A program made the translations under genes and the position numbers. Shown piece by piece: positions 10,781 to 19,709 of a stretch of DNA of 61,870 nt (the first letter of the stretch is position 1; each line of letters starts with the position of its first letter). This DNA is from Bacteroidota bacterium (GTDB taxonomy: Bacteria > Bacteroidota > Bacteroidia > NS11-12g > UBA955), in NCBI GenBank assembly GCA_963169345.1, contig CAUJCT010000028.1, positions 1 through 61,870 of the forward strand, given 5' to 3'. Under the pieces are notes generated by a model. That model did not search any database and had not been told where the DNA came from. It worked only from the letters and a program-made list of their open reading frames with translations.

Positions 10781-11315
10781 TTTTTACTATCTTCATTTTA
10801 ACCAGTTCTGCTAAAGCTCTTTTGGCTCTGCTGTATTGCGACCTTGAAGCTTCTTCACTTATATTGAGTTGTATTGCTATTTCTTTATGACTCATTTCAT
10901 CTATCACAAACATGTTAATGATTATTTGCTGATTGGTACTTAATTTACCCAACAAACTCATTGCCATCTCTGCCTCCATACTTATGTCATGGTCGATATC
11001 CGTTTCTTTAATTTCAAGTGCGTGATCTGATATATGTTCTATAAGCAATGCATTTTTCTTTTTTCTTAAAAAATCCAAAGCTGTATTAACGCCTATTCTG
11101 CTAATCCAGGTTTTAAGTTGACTATCACCTTTAAAGGATTCGATTGATTTGTAGACTTTCATCATGGCATCATGAAAAATTTCTTCAGCATCTTCGCGGT
11201 TCTGGGCATATCTCAGGCACAGCCCCATCAATACAGGGCCAAACCGGTCGTACAATGCTCTCTGAGCCCTTGCATCGCCTTTAATGCAGCCTTTAATCAG
11301 TGATATTTCCTCCAA
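10767..11315 (-). CDS. RNA polymerase ECF sigma factor
   Basis: 182 residues, typical for ECF sigma factors. Region 2 spans about 20-88 (YDRFGPVLMGLCLRYAQN, DAEEIFHDAMMKVY, FKGDSQLKTWISRI) and region 4 about 120-178 (LSTNQQIIINMFVIDEMSHKE, then a helix-turn-helix SEEASRSQYSRAKRAL). No C-terminal extension. The start is a TTG at 11315, since no upstream ATG exists in frame. The 3' end overlaps the anti-sigma gene by 14 bp, indicating translational coupling. A candidate self-recognised promoter lies just upstream. It most likely directs transcription of its own operon, including the T9SS cargo at 6884-9241. Confidence 0.94.
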   Translation of the reverse strand: MEEISLIKGCIKGDARAQRALYDRFGPVLMGLCLRYAQNREDAEEIFHDAMMKVYKSIESFKGDSQLKTWISRIGVNTALDFLRKKKNALLIEHISDHALEIKETDIDHDISMEAEMAMSLLGKLSTNQQIIINMFVIDEMSHKEIAIQLNISEEASRSQYSRAKRALAELVKMKIVKNEIK

Positions 11316-11336
11316 GCTTTAGAGTCGTTTTAGTAA

Positions 11337-11365
11337 TAGACGTAGTTTCTTAAAATAATGTGACA
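11337..11365 (-). promoter_or_regulatory. Candidate ECF-dependent promoter of the sigma operon
   Basis: On the minus strand TGTCACA (11365-11359) and CGTCTA (11342-11337) are separated by exactly 16 bp. This resembles the TGTAAC / CGTC-type promoters of self-regulated Bacteroidota ECF factors. The -10 part ends 21 nt before the TTG start. No TAnnTTTG element of the housekeeping type is visible here. Confidence 0.6.
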
Positions 11366-11432
11366 GTTGTGTCAAATTTATCATTTTTTATCTGATTACA
11401 CCTTATTTTCAGCTATTTTGCGTTCTGAACAC

Positions 11433-14400
11433 ATGAAGGTAATCAACCTTATTATTTTTCTATTCGCTCTGAATTACAGCAAAACCAGTTCAGCTCAGAA
11501 CCCGTACATTGTTGGCGACACCTGCGATTATTACTACACATCCTATTATCAAATTAATGATTCGGTTTATAAAATTGCGCTTATCAATGGGGCAGTCATC
11601 ATGTATGAAGGTTATGCTAAACACATCAAAAACTTTATACACCTGGGAAATCAAATTTCAGACAACAAGCCCAATTTATCGAGCCTTGGATGGGTTATTG
11701 ATAGTTTGAATATTTTCAGAAATTCAAAGGGACAAAAGCTTGAATGGTCACACTATAAAAATGGGAAAATAATTGAAAGAAAACTTTTTGAAAATGATAC
11801 ACTTTTTTTTCATGCTTACACCAAAAAATCTGTAGATTATGAAATCAGGTACCGCTATGGCAAAATAGTTTCAACTTCAAAATATTACCCCGACAAACAT
11901 TTACTCATCACGTCGGATGAAACCGGAAAATTTAAATTTGGAACTGGTAATTACAAATATGACAGACGATTTATATATGGCAACAAAACCTATTCATATG
12001 ACAGAATTAATAGAAATGACAAAGTTATAACCCAATACTTCGACAAAACATTTATAGTTAAAAAGCGATCAAATTACCAAAATGGAAAACTCTATTATGT
12101 TGAAGAGTTTGACATAAAGAAAAGACCATTAAAACAGAGCTATTACGAGAATGGCAAATTAATTGAAACCAATACCTATACATACTCAGAAGATAGCAAT
12201 ACGACTTCTCGTAAAACTGAATTTATTTCAAAGAAAATACCACAGAAAAACAGCACCACAGAATACTCCGTAAGTAAAAAAAGTAAGTCATTAACATATA
12301 GAAAAAATGAAAATGCTTATGAAGTCAGATACACGAAAGACACTTGTGTATTGAATTATACCGGTCATTCAGCCAAAGGGGATAATAAATTAAATATTCG
12401 AATCGCTATTCATCAAAATTCATATCATTACAGTTATGAAGATCCTACTGTAAAATCATTGGTGCATTCTATCCAAACAATAGAAGATTATGTGATTAAA
12501 ACTGAAGAAAAAGGATATCAAATGAATCCTTATTTCCATTCAATATTTACAGATTATTCAACTACCTATTTAATTAAAAGTTTGGCAAGTGATTTCATGT
12601 TTGAGTTATCAGATTTAAATAATATTAGTAACATATTTAACATTTATCATCAAAAGGGACTAAGGACTGACAGCATTTTCAAAAATGGTCAGCTGCAATA
12701 TCTCATCATAAGAAACAAGGACACATCCATTTTATACAGTTTCCAAGATGGACAAAAAGAGCTTATATATGACAACTTTTATTTACAAATTGCGAAAGAC
12801 CAGGAGACATGTAATTTAGGCATAAAAACCAGGGATGGCCAATGGTTTAACAACCACCGATTCGATGATATGTCAACTTTATATTTAGATTCACGACTCA
12901 AATACTTTATAGGCTATAATTCAGGCTATGTATCTATTTATGATTGGAAAGGCAATCTGATAATGAAGCCTACCTTTGGAATAAAATACAGAGATTTTGA
13001 TACGGAAGAAAATTTTTACCATAGGTATTTATATAGCAATTATTTCAACAATGATTCAAGCGACACATATCATCCATTGTTTCTATTGAATAATACACGC
13101 GATTCAATATATGGCTTTACAGATATAAATGGGAATTTAGTAATAAAATCACCCTACATGATCAGATTAATTAACGATCAAATTGACAATGGATGGTATA
13201 TAGAACTTAACAATAAAAGAGGATATGCTAACTTAAAAGGGATTGTTATTCCGCCGGTATATGAATATGTGTACCCTACCAAATTCAATCAATTCATTGC
13301 AAATGATTCTGCAGGTACGTATATATTAGACAGCGCTGGCAATACACTATTCAATGAAGGTCATGAAGTCAAAGAGAATAATTCAGATTCCAATACCCTT
13401 GTATTTAGTGCCAACAAAGGAAGGACGATAATCGTTTATAATTTAAAATTAAATAAGAAAGTTTTCGAAGGCAATGATGTTGAACTCAAATACCTCAGCA
13501 GCGATTATTACAAAATAATAGATAACAAGACGCGTAAAATTGGTATCGCCGGCAGAGGATTTATTTTCCAAACACCATTTATTTATGATGAAGTTCAGCA
13601 TTACAATGATTATATAATTTGTAAAAAGGGTAATGAATATGAATTTTATACTGACGCATTGAAATTTCTTAATAAAGTGAAAGCTGATACAATATTCTTT
13701 CAAGCTCCGGAATCGATGAATTTCAGTTATTACTCATCCTACAATAGTTACTACTTTGACAGAGGCACCAATTATCCTGTTCATCGATTTTTATTCAGAC
13801 TCAACAATCAAATGGGATTATTGAATTTAATAGGTGAAATTATTATTCCTGCTTCATACAATGCTATTGCTTATGATGATTTCAACCATTGTTATGGAAT
13901 AAAGGGAACTTCTATTGATTACTACGGAACAGGTTCAAAAAAATTGAGTTTAAATGAAGTTTTTCCAAGAGAATCCTACACGTTCATATATGAATGGCGT
14001 CATCACAACAAAATTAAATTCTTTGATTGGACAGGTACTGAAGTCAAGATACCAATGGATGAGATAAAGGTCCTTACAAACAACATATACAGCATAAGCA
14101 AGAATGGAGTAGTCGTTGGGTATATGAATAAGAAAGGTGAATTGAAGTTTCAAATAGATTCTGTTCAACAAATTGAATTTGCTAGTAATTACTATTATTA
14201 TACTAACCGTGTCAACAAGGCTGGTATTATGAACTGCAGGTTTCAACCTATTTTCAAATCAGACTTTCGCTATATTTCAAACATTATAAATGAAAAATGG
14301 GTATGGGTATCCAATGAAGGTGCCAGCGAGTATCCCAATCAAAGTTTACCTACAAAAACATGGCGATTAGCAAATATTCAAACGGGGCAAATACATAAAG

Positions 14401-15428
14401 ACACTTTTTATTATCCTTCAACTTTTACTCATCACAAATTGATTGTAAAATCAAAACAAGGAATGCTCGGTATACTGGATACAAACTTTCAATACCTGAG
14501 ACCTTGCATCTATTATAAATATTTGGATGTATATATGAAAGACAGGTTGATCTTTCAGAAGAAGGATAGTTTGCTGGATGTATTTTCTCAGAATTTTACT
14601 TTTATAAAAACTATAAAAATGGATTTACTTTATCCAACATTAAATGGATATATCGGCTTTAAGTCAGGATACGTTTATAATTTAGATGATTCATTCAATG
14701 TAAAGGATTCCAGTTCTAGTATGTTTACAGACCGCTCTGCTATTGTGTTTGATTTTGACAGTTCTGATTTGTTTGATTTCTGCTCTGTCTATGTCAATAA
14801 ATTTCTGAATGAAGGTGTAAATGATGAGACAATACAAAAATGGCAAATGAATTTACCAAGCTCTGTTTTTAATTTCTATAAGACGATTACAACTGCCAAC
14901 AAAAATGAATTCACAAATAACCTCAATGGGTGCAGAGTGTATTTTCTTCCTACTGTTGAGAGATATTACAATCCATATTATGATCATGACCTCCGATTTT
15001 TTAATACAAACTTTATGGTTCGCATGGTATCACATGGGGAATTATATCTAAATTATTCGGACTTTACATCTGATAACTATAACTATCAAATTGAAGGCTA
15101 CAAGGATAATTATTGCACACTTAGCAAACAGTCGGAGTATGAAAGTTCAAAATCATTTTCCAACTATTGTATATCTGACAGAGGTATTTACGAAATCACC
15201 TTAAAAGATTTAATTGACCCTGTCCAACATGCCTCATTTGAACAATTATTAAAGAAGAAAATAACCGCTATAGACGACCCTGAGGCACCTTGTTTAAAGA
15301 AGGAAGATTTATTGAATACTTACGCCAGCAGTTTCATCTTTGGAATGGACGGCATTTTAGTAGTAATAGATGAGGAATACTCGTTTCTGATCAGTTATAA
15401 AGAGTTAGAGACCTATCTAAAAAAATAA
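11433..15428 (+). CDS. Very large exported WG-repeat protein
   Basis: 1331 residues from the ATG at 11433, which gives the signal peptide MKVINLIIFLFALNYSKTSSAQ; an ATG 22 codons upstream would spoil it. The N-terminal third has YwqK/MORN-like units (YYENGKL, YQNGKL, HYKNGKI). The middle and C-terminal parts carry scattered WG-type repeats (GLLNLIGEIIIPASYNAIA, ANLKGIVIPPVYEYVYP, DINGNLVIKSPY), a short beta repeat common in Bacteroidota exported proteins of unknown role. There is no T9SS sorting domain, so it probably stays in the periplasm or is exported another way. Very rich in Tyr, Asn and Lys. Divergent from the ECF operon with about 117 bp between the starts. Function not known. Confidence 0.85.
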   Translation: MKVINLIIFLFALNYSKTSSAQNPYIVGDTCDYYYTSYYQINDSVYKIALINGAVIMYEGYAKHIKNFIHLGNQISDNKPNLSSLGWVIDSLNIFRNSKGQKLEWSHYKNGKIIERKLFENDTLFFHAYTKKSVDYEIRYRYGKIVSTSKYYPDKHLLITSDETGKFKFGTGNYKYDRRFIYGNKTYSYDRINRNDKVITQYFDKTFIVKKRSNYQNGKLYYVEEFDIKKRPLKQSYYENGKLIETNTYTYSEDSNTTSRKTEFISKKIPQKNSTTEYSVSKKSKSLTYRKNENAYEVRYTKDTCVLNYTGHSAKGDNKLNIRIAIHQNSYHYSYEDPTVKSLVHSIQTIEDYVIKTEEKGYQMNPYFHSIFTDYSTTYLIKSLASDFMFELSDLNNISNIFNIYHQKGLRTDSIFKNGQLQYLIIRNKDTSILYSFQDGQKELIYDNFYLQIAKDQETCNLGIKTRDGQWFNNHRFDDMSTLYLDSRLKYFIGYNSGYVSIYDWKGNLIMKPTFGIKYRDFDTEENFYHRYLYSNYFNNDSSDTYHPLFLLNNTRDSIYGFTDINGNLVIKSPYMIRLINDQIDNGWYIELNNKRGYANLKGIVIPPVYEYVYPTKFNQFIANDSAGTYILDSAGNTLFNEGHEVKENNSDSNTLVFSANKGRTIIVYNLKLNKKVFEGNDVELKYLSSDYYKIIDNKTRKIGIAGRGFIFQTPFIYDEVQHYNDYIICKKGNEYEFYTDALKFLNKVKADTIFFQAPESMNFSYYSSYNSYYFDRGTNYPVHRFLFRLNNQMGLLNLIGEIIIPASYNAIAYDDFNHCYGIKGTSIDYYGTGSKKLSLNEVFPRESYTFIYEWRHHNKIKFFDWTGTEVKIPMDEIKVLTNNIYSISKNGVVVGYMNKKGELKFQIDSVQQIEFASNYYYYTNRVNKAGIMNCRFQPIFKSDFRYISNIINEKWVWVSNEGASEYPNQSLPTKTWRLANIQTGQIHKDTFYYPSTFTHHKLIVKSKQGMLGILDTNFQYLRPCIYYKYLDVYMKDRLIFQKKDSLLDVFSQNFTFIKTIKMDLLYPTLNGYIGFKSGYVYNLDDSFNVKDSSSSMFTDRSAIVFDFDSSDLFDFCSVYVNKFLNEGVNDETIQKWQMNLPSSVFNFYKTITTANKNEFTNNLNGCRVYFLPTVERYYNPYYDHDLRFFNTNFMVRMVSHGELYLNYSDFTSDNYNYQIEGYKDNYCTLSKQSEYESSKSFSNYCISDRGIYEITLKDLIDPVQHASFEQLLKKKITAIDDPEAPCLKKEDLLNTYASSFIFGMDGILVVIDEEYSFLISYKELETYLKK

Positions 15429-15502
15429 AAAAGGCGATTTTTACGAAAAGGTTAATTTAGTGTATGAAATGGTAGTTTTTCTGACAAGCTGTTTTTTAAG
15501 AT

Positions 15503-15581
15503 GACCTGTCAGGTCCTAACTTTACATAATAATAACTTATTTTTCAAATACTTGATCGCAAATTCTGCAACCTGACAGGTT
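15503..15581. repeat. Dispersed palindromic repeat, copy A
   Basis: Two 13-bp perfect palindromes, GACCTGTCAGGTC (15503-15515) and AACCTGACAGGTT (15569-15581), both of the AACCTGNCAGGTT family found in other intergenic regions of the window. A diverged GAAATGGTAGTTTTT lies upstream near 15466. It sits between the convergent WG-repeat gene and ribE and could also end transcription there. Confidence 0.7.
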
Positions 15582-15587
15582 GAATTT

Positions 15588-16172
15588 TTAACCCCGCATT
15601 TTAATCATCCGTTCAACATACTTGCCGATGATATCCCATTCGATATTCACTCTGTCTCCAACTTTTAGAAATTTAAAAACTGTATGCTCAAAAGTATATG
15701 GAATTATTGCTACTGAAAAGCCTTTATCCTCACTGTCTACTACAGTCAGACTGGTGCCATTCACTGTGATAGATCCTTTCTTAACTGTTGTACCTGGAAA
15801 ATCATAGGTGAAAAAGTATTTCCAGCTGCCATTTTCATCGACTATCTGTTTGCAAATTGCTACACCATCTACATGCCCCTGAACAATATGTCCATCAAAG
15901 CGACCATTGGCTGGCATACACCTTTCAAGGTTCACCCAATCGCCTATCTTTAAGTCTCCTAAATTTGTAATGGACATCGTTTCCTGAATAGCAGTTACTC
16001 GATGCGAATTGCCTGTTTGCTCCACAACCGTCAGACATACCCCATTATGGGCGACACTCTGATCAATTTTAAGTTCATTAGATATAGGCGACTCAATTGT
16101 TAAGTGAACATTGGTGTTGTCATGTTCAATACCAACGATTTTGCCCATGCATTCTATTATTCCGGTAAACAC
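15588..16172 (-). CDS. ribE: Riboflavin synthase, alpha chain
   Basis: Converts two molecules of 6,7-dimethyl-8-ribityllumazine to riboflavin, the last step of the pathway; ribH for the preceding step is at 58434-58907. 194 residues with the usual two lumazine-binding repeats: MFTGIIECMGKI at the start, NGVCLTV near 42-48, GHIVQGHVDG and NGTSLTVVD in the second half. The family's universal MFTGIIE start fixes the start codon as the GTG at 16172; an ATG three bases upstream is in the wrong frame. A -7 element ends 4 nt before it. No FMN riboswitch is visible upstream. Confidence 0.96.
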   Translation of the reverse strand: MFTGIIECMGKIVGIEHDNTNVHLTIESPISNELKIDQSVAHNGVCLTVVEQTGNSHRVTAIQETMSITNLGDLKIGDWVNLERCMPANGRFDGHIVQGHVDGVAICKQIVDENGSWKYFFTYDFPGTTVKKGSITVNGTSLTVVDSEDKGFSVAIIPYTFEHTVFKFLKVGDRVNIEWDIIGKYVERMIKMRG

Positions 16173-16176
16173 ATGG

Positions 16177-16184
16177 CAAAGATA
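16177..16184 (-). promoter_or_regulatory. -7 element of ribE, 4 nt before the start codon
   Basis: TATCTTTG (16184 to 16177) followed by CCAT and then the GTG start. The match to TAnnTTTG is perfect; no TTG is found at the optimal -33 spacing. Predicted transcription start is at or next to the start codon. Confidence 0.6.
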
Positions 16185-16304
16185 AGAAAAATCAATCTGG
16201 TGACTTAAACTAAAACAGAATGACTAAAGTTAGCCTCCAATTTAAAAGTGTTAAAACCGGGTATATTTGAAATGAAAGTTTTGTGAAAGGTCAATTTGGG
16301 CTAA

Positions 16305-16346
16305 TGAAATAGTACTTTTTCACACTATTCAACCTTCCAGGTTGAA
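16305..16346. repeat. Dispersed palindromic repeat, copy B
   Basis: TGAAATAGTACTTTTTCACA followed by CTATTC and the inverted repeat TTCAACCT-TCC-AGGTTGAA (16328-16346). Nearly identical to copy C at 26108-26148. Lies just after the TonB receptor gene and may act as its terminator. Confidence 0.78.
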
Positions 16347-16356
16347 TTAGCTCAGA

Positions 16357-18882
16357 TTAAAATTTCGCTACAAAACGCACATTAAGTCTGCGTCCGGTTA
16401 GATAATTAGGCACCCCATAAGTATTGTTGCTAAAATCTTTCACCCACAAGTAAGAAATCACATTGTTTATCTGAAGCAGATTGTAAACATCTACACCAAT
16501 CCACATGGTTTCGATCGTTTTAGATTTGAGTTTTGTTTTTTCTCCATTGACCAAAACTTTACTGAATCCGATGTCCACTCTTTTATAGGAAGGAATTGTA
16601 TTACCCTCTTTATATCTGGCAGCTCCACCTAAATAATAAGGCAATCCTGAACCAAAATTCAGCATTAAGTGCATTCTGTAATCCTTATTTGACTTTAATT
16701 CATCCTGAAACATGATAGCAGCACTTACTCTTCTATCAGTAGGTCTTCTTAGAAACGGTGTTTCAACTTTCGCACTGTCACTGTTGATGTAGGTAATTTT
16801 CTCGTCTGTTTTCAAAAAACTAAGAGAGAACCAGCTTTCAAGACCCTTTATAAACTCGCCGTTGATGCGCATATCCATACCACCTGCATATCCTCTTGCA
16901 GAATTAGATGCGTAATATCTTATACGAACATTATCGAGAATATATGGCACAAGATAATCCATATCTTTGTAAAAAATCTCACCTGAGAATTTGAATGGAC
17001 GATTGAATTGTTTGAATCCAAACTCCATACCGCCAACGTAATGAATACTTCTCTGAGCTTTCAAAGCTGTATTGACAAAACCTGAAAAATCGCGCATTTC
17101 CCTATAAAAAGGTGCCTGATAATAGTAACCAAAGGCTGCTTTAACCAGTATATTTTTCTTTAATTCTTTAGTTGTATCGTCGATATGTCGAACATTATAC
17201 AACTTATTTGGCTCGAAGTAAAACTGTATTCTTGGAGATAACAGACTTTGTTCATTCAATGTACTGTATAGATAGCGCAAACCGCCCACTACAGAATACT
17301 GATTGACTCCTCCAAAGGCTTGCTGAAACTGAACAAAACCAGAGTATCTTTGGTTGTCGATAGCCGATTTCGAACGCACTGCATCATTAAGAAATATCAT
17401 ACTGTCGCCTCCATCCATTCTGTTGGCATTATAACCTGCCGAATCTGCGTATTTCCATTCTCTGAAAATGTCGTTGATCTGCTCCATCTGATATTTAAAT
17501 CCGTAGGTCAGTTTACTTTTATGCGACAACATCTCCCTTGTTTTGTCCTTGCTTTTATTTTTAAATCCTTTGAAACGAATTGTACCCTGATGCGCGAAAG
17601 TCATGATATTAAATCTCAAATCATTTCTTGCATGATTGATAAAGTAGCCATATCCAAGCAGAGACTTGGCATTACCAAAATTATCAGAACCAAGGTTGTT
17701 ATCTATTTCTGAGATTTCATATTTACCCTGAATATCGTAATGCTCGCTCTCAATAGAACTTACAACTGAAGCCATGTACTTAAACTCACCAAATGAGGCG
17801 GTTCTCACAAAAGCCAGACCTCCCATGATACTGCTGTAATCTACAATTTCCTGACCATCCATTCCGATATTGAGTTTCAGAGCACTTTGTAGAGTTCCGA
17901 AAGTGGTTTCCTGATATTCAGGTTCAAATCTGAAACGATTCTGAGCGTAGTTGACCAGGAATTCAATTCTGTTATAACGGTTAATATGCCAGGTCATGAG
18001 CGATTGCAAATCACCGAAACGCGATTTATACAAACCCTGAGCATCCAAAGAATTCAATATATTTTTATTGCCACGGTATCTGCCACCAATGATATAACTA
18101 AAGCGGATTGAATCGCGGGCACCTACTCTCTGTTTCGCTTTAAACACCCCGTCAACAAAGAAGGAAGCGCCTAAAAATCCGATTTGAAAACCGGATGAAT
18201 TTTTAATTGGGCTGCGGTAATTGACATCTAAAACTGAGGACAATTTATCACCATACTTAGCTTCAAATCCACCTGCAGAAAAGACAAGATTGTTGACCAT
18301 ATCAGCATTCACAAAACTCAGTCCTTCCTGCTGCCCACTTCTCACCAACTGAGGTCTGTACACTTCAAAATCATTCACATAGATTAAGTTTTCGTCGTAG
18401 CTCCCTCCTCTTACATTATACTGAGAACTCAGTTCATTATTGGAGCTAACACCCGGAAGAGACTTGATATAATCGTTAAAATCACCAGACACACTTGGTC
18501 GTGTACTCAATGGTTTCAGGATAATGGTACTCTGTCTGAAAGGGTCTGACCCAGTTTTAGTTGCCTTTTTATAATCATCGATATTACTCTTAAGAATAAC
18601 ATCCAGCATCAGATCTTCATCCTTAAACAAACTAGGAACTGTTGTAATTAGAGTAATGTAAAACTCGCGTTCAAATCTGAGACTATTTTTTTTACCATGC
18701 TGGTAAGGCACTTTGTAATTACCGGCGCTATCCGCTCTCACAGTATCCTTAGATACCAGATTAATAACTCTGACAAATGGGATTGGCTCATCTTTTTCAT
18801 TAAATACTTTGCCATAAACAAAAGACTGACCTTGCAGATGAAAACATGCAAAAAACGATATGACGAAAAGACAAGACTTCAA
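16357..18882 (-). CDS. TonB-dependent receptor with carboxypeptidase-like N-domain
   Basis: 841-residue outer-membrane transporter powered by TonB. Signal peptide (MKSCLFVISFFACFHLQGQ), then a carboxypeptidase-regulatory-like beta domain (about 20-105, GKVFNEKDEPIPFVRV), a plug (about 125-235, with YNVRGGSYDENLIYVN and NLVFSAGGFEAKYGDKLSSV) and a 22-strand-type barrel ending in the aromatic-terminated RLNVRFVAKF. The only in-frame start near the signal peptide is a TTG at 18882. There is no SusD-like partner next to it, so it is not a typical glycan utilisation system; substrate unknown. Flanked by ribE and rpe on the same strand but with repeats and gaps, so probably transcribed alone. Confidence 0.92.
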   Translation of the reverse strand: MKSCLFVISFFACFHLQGQSFVYGKVFNEKDEPIPFVRVINLVSKDTVRADSAGNYKVPYQHGKKNSLRFEREFYITLITTVPSLFKDEDLMLDVILKSNIDDYKKATKTGSDPFRQSTIILKPLSTRPSVSGDFNDYIKSLPGVSSNNELSSQYNVRGGSYDENLIYVNDFEVYRPQLVRSGQQEGLSFVNADMVNNLVFSAGGFEAKYGDKLSSVLDVNYRSPIKNSSGFQIGFLGASFFVDGVFKAKQRVGARDSIRFSYIIGGRYRGNKNILNSLDAQGLYKSRFGDLQSLMTWHINRYNRIEFLVNYAQNRFRFEPEYQETTFGTLQSALKLNIGMDGQEIVDYSSIMGGLAFVRTASFGEFKYMASVVSSIESEHYDIQGKYEISEIDNNLGSDNFGNAKSLLGYGYFINHARNDLRFNIMTFAHQGTIRFKGFKNKSKDKTREMLSHKSKLTYGFKYQMEQINDIFREWKYADSAGYNANRMDGGDSMIFLNDAVRSKSAIDNQRYSGFVQFQQAFGGVNQYSVVGGLRYLYSTLNEQSLLSPRIQFYFEPNKLYNVRHIDDTTKELKKNILVKAAFGYYYQAPFYREMRDFSGFVNTALKAQRSIHYVGGMEFGFKQFNRPFKFSGEIFYKDMDYLVPYILDNVRIRYYASNSARGYAGGMDMRINGEFIKGLESWFSLSFLKTDEKITYINSDSAKVETPFLRRPTDRRVSAAIMFQDELKSNKDYRMHLMLNFGSGLPYYLGGAARYKEGNTIPSYKRVDIGFSKVLVNGEKTKLKSKTIETMWIGVDVYNLLQINNVISYLWVKDFSNNTYGVPNYLTGRRLNVRFVAKF

Positions 18883-18914
18883 AAATGTATCCCTCTAACG
18901 GATTGAACAGTTGA

Positions 18915-19562
18915 TTATTGTTTAAGTGCCGAAATTGTGTCAATTGGATTGCTGGCAGAGAAAACAGTGTTACCGGCAACTAAAACAGTGGCACCGGTAT
19001 CCACCAGTTTCTTGTAATTAGCCAGCGTAACCCCACCATCAATTTCAATGTCAAATTGGACACCCAGTCGTGCCTGCATATTTTTCAAAGCCTCTATTTT
19101 TCTATAGGTATTTTCGATAAAAGACTGACCTCCAAAACCCGGATTGACACTCATAAGACAAACCAGATCCAAATCACCTGCAACATCTTCCAACTGATTG
19201 ACATTGGTATGCGGATTCACAGCTACCCCAGCTTTCATTCCGGCAGCCTTAATTGCCTGAAGACTTCTGTGCAAATGTGTGCAAGCTTCGATGTGAACCG
19301 ATAACACATGGGCACCTGCCTCAGCAAAGCGAGTGATATAACGATCGGGGTCAACAATCATAAGATGAACATCCAAAGGTTTTTGTGCATGTTTCTTCAA
19401 GCTCGCCATTACAGGGAAACCAAATGAAATATTAGGTACAAAAACACCATCCATTATATCGACATGAAACCAGTCGGCATTGCTGTTATTGATCATTTCA
19501 ATATCCCTCTGAAGGTTACCAAAATCGGCAGAAAGGACACTTGGAGCTACTTTATGAGACAT
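18915..19562 (-). CDS. rpe: Ribulose-phosphate 3-epimerase
   Basis: Interconverts ribulose 5-phosphate and xylulose 5-phosphate in the pentose phosphate pathway. 215 residues from the ATG at 19562, giving the canonical MSHKVAPSVLSADFGNL start; the open frame runs on upstream but without family similarity. Metal-binding and catalytic residues are present: HVDIMDG near 32-38, DVHLMI near 64-69, EIDGG near 173-177; the phosphate loop VNPGFGGQ is near 138-145. The promoter -7 element ends 4 nt before the ATG. The M28 peptidase gene is divergent. Confidence 0.97.
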   Translation of the reverse strand: MSHKVAPSVLSADFGNLQRDIEMINNSNADWFHVDIMDGVFVPNISFGFPVMASLKKHAQKPLDVHLMIVDPDRYITRFAEAGAHVLSVHIEACTHLHRSLQAIKAAGMKAGVAVNPHTNVNQLEDVAGDLDLVCLMSVNPGFGGQSFIENTYRKIEALKNMQARLGVQFDIEIDGGVTLANYKKLVDTGATVLVAGNTVFSASNPIDTISALKQ

Positions 19563-19566
19563 GCCG

Positions 19567-19574
19567 CGAAGATA
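19567..19574 (-). promoter_or_regulatory. -7 element of rpe, 4 nt before the start codon
   Basis: TATCTTCG (19574 to 19567), one mismatch from TAnnTTTG, followed by CGGC and the ATG. No clear -33 TTG at the right distance. Confidence 0.5.
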
Positions 19575-19686
19575 ATACGGAAATTTGAATAAAAGTGGCC
19601 TTAAATTAAGTGAATTATACCTAAAATGAAATGTACCTAAAGCTATGTAAAAAGCAGGATAAATCCATACAATTGAGGAAAAACAG

Positions 19687-19694
19687 TATCTTCG
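19687..19694 (+). promoter_or_regulatory. Candidate -7 element of the M28 peptidase gene
   Basis: TATCTTCG ends 15 nt before the ATG at 19710. Same variant (TTCG) as at rpe. The -33 part is not evident. Confidence 0.4.
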
Positions 19695-19709
19695 CACAAA
19701 AAATTCGAC

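Noticed and set aside
11370..11398. Plus-strand TGTCAAA near the WG-repeat gene as an ECF promoter for that gene
   Set aside because: The -10 part at 16-bp spacing reads TGATTA, too far from CGTCTA.
16140..16300. FMN riboswitch in front of ribE
   Set aside because: The -7 element is 4 nt from the start codon, leaving no room for a leader, and no RFN-box sequences are visible.
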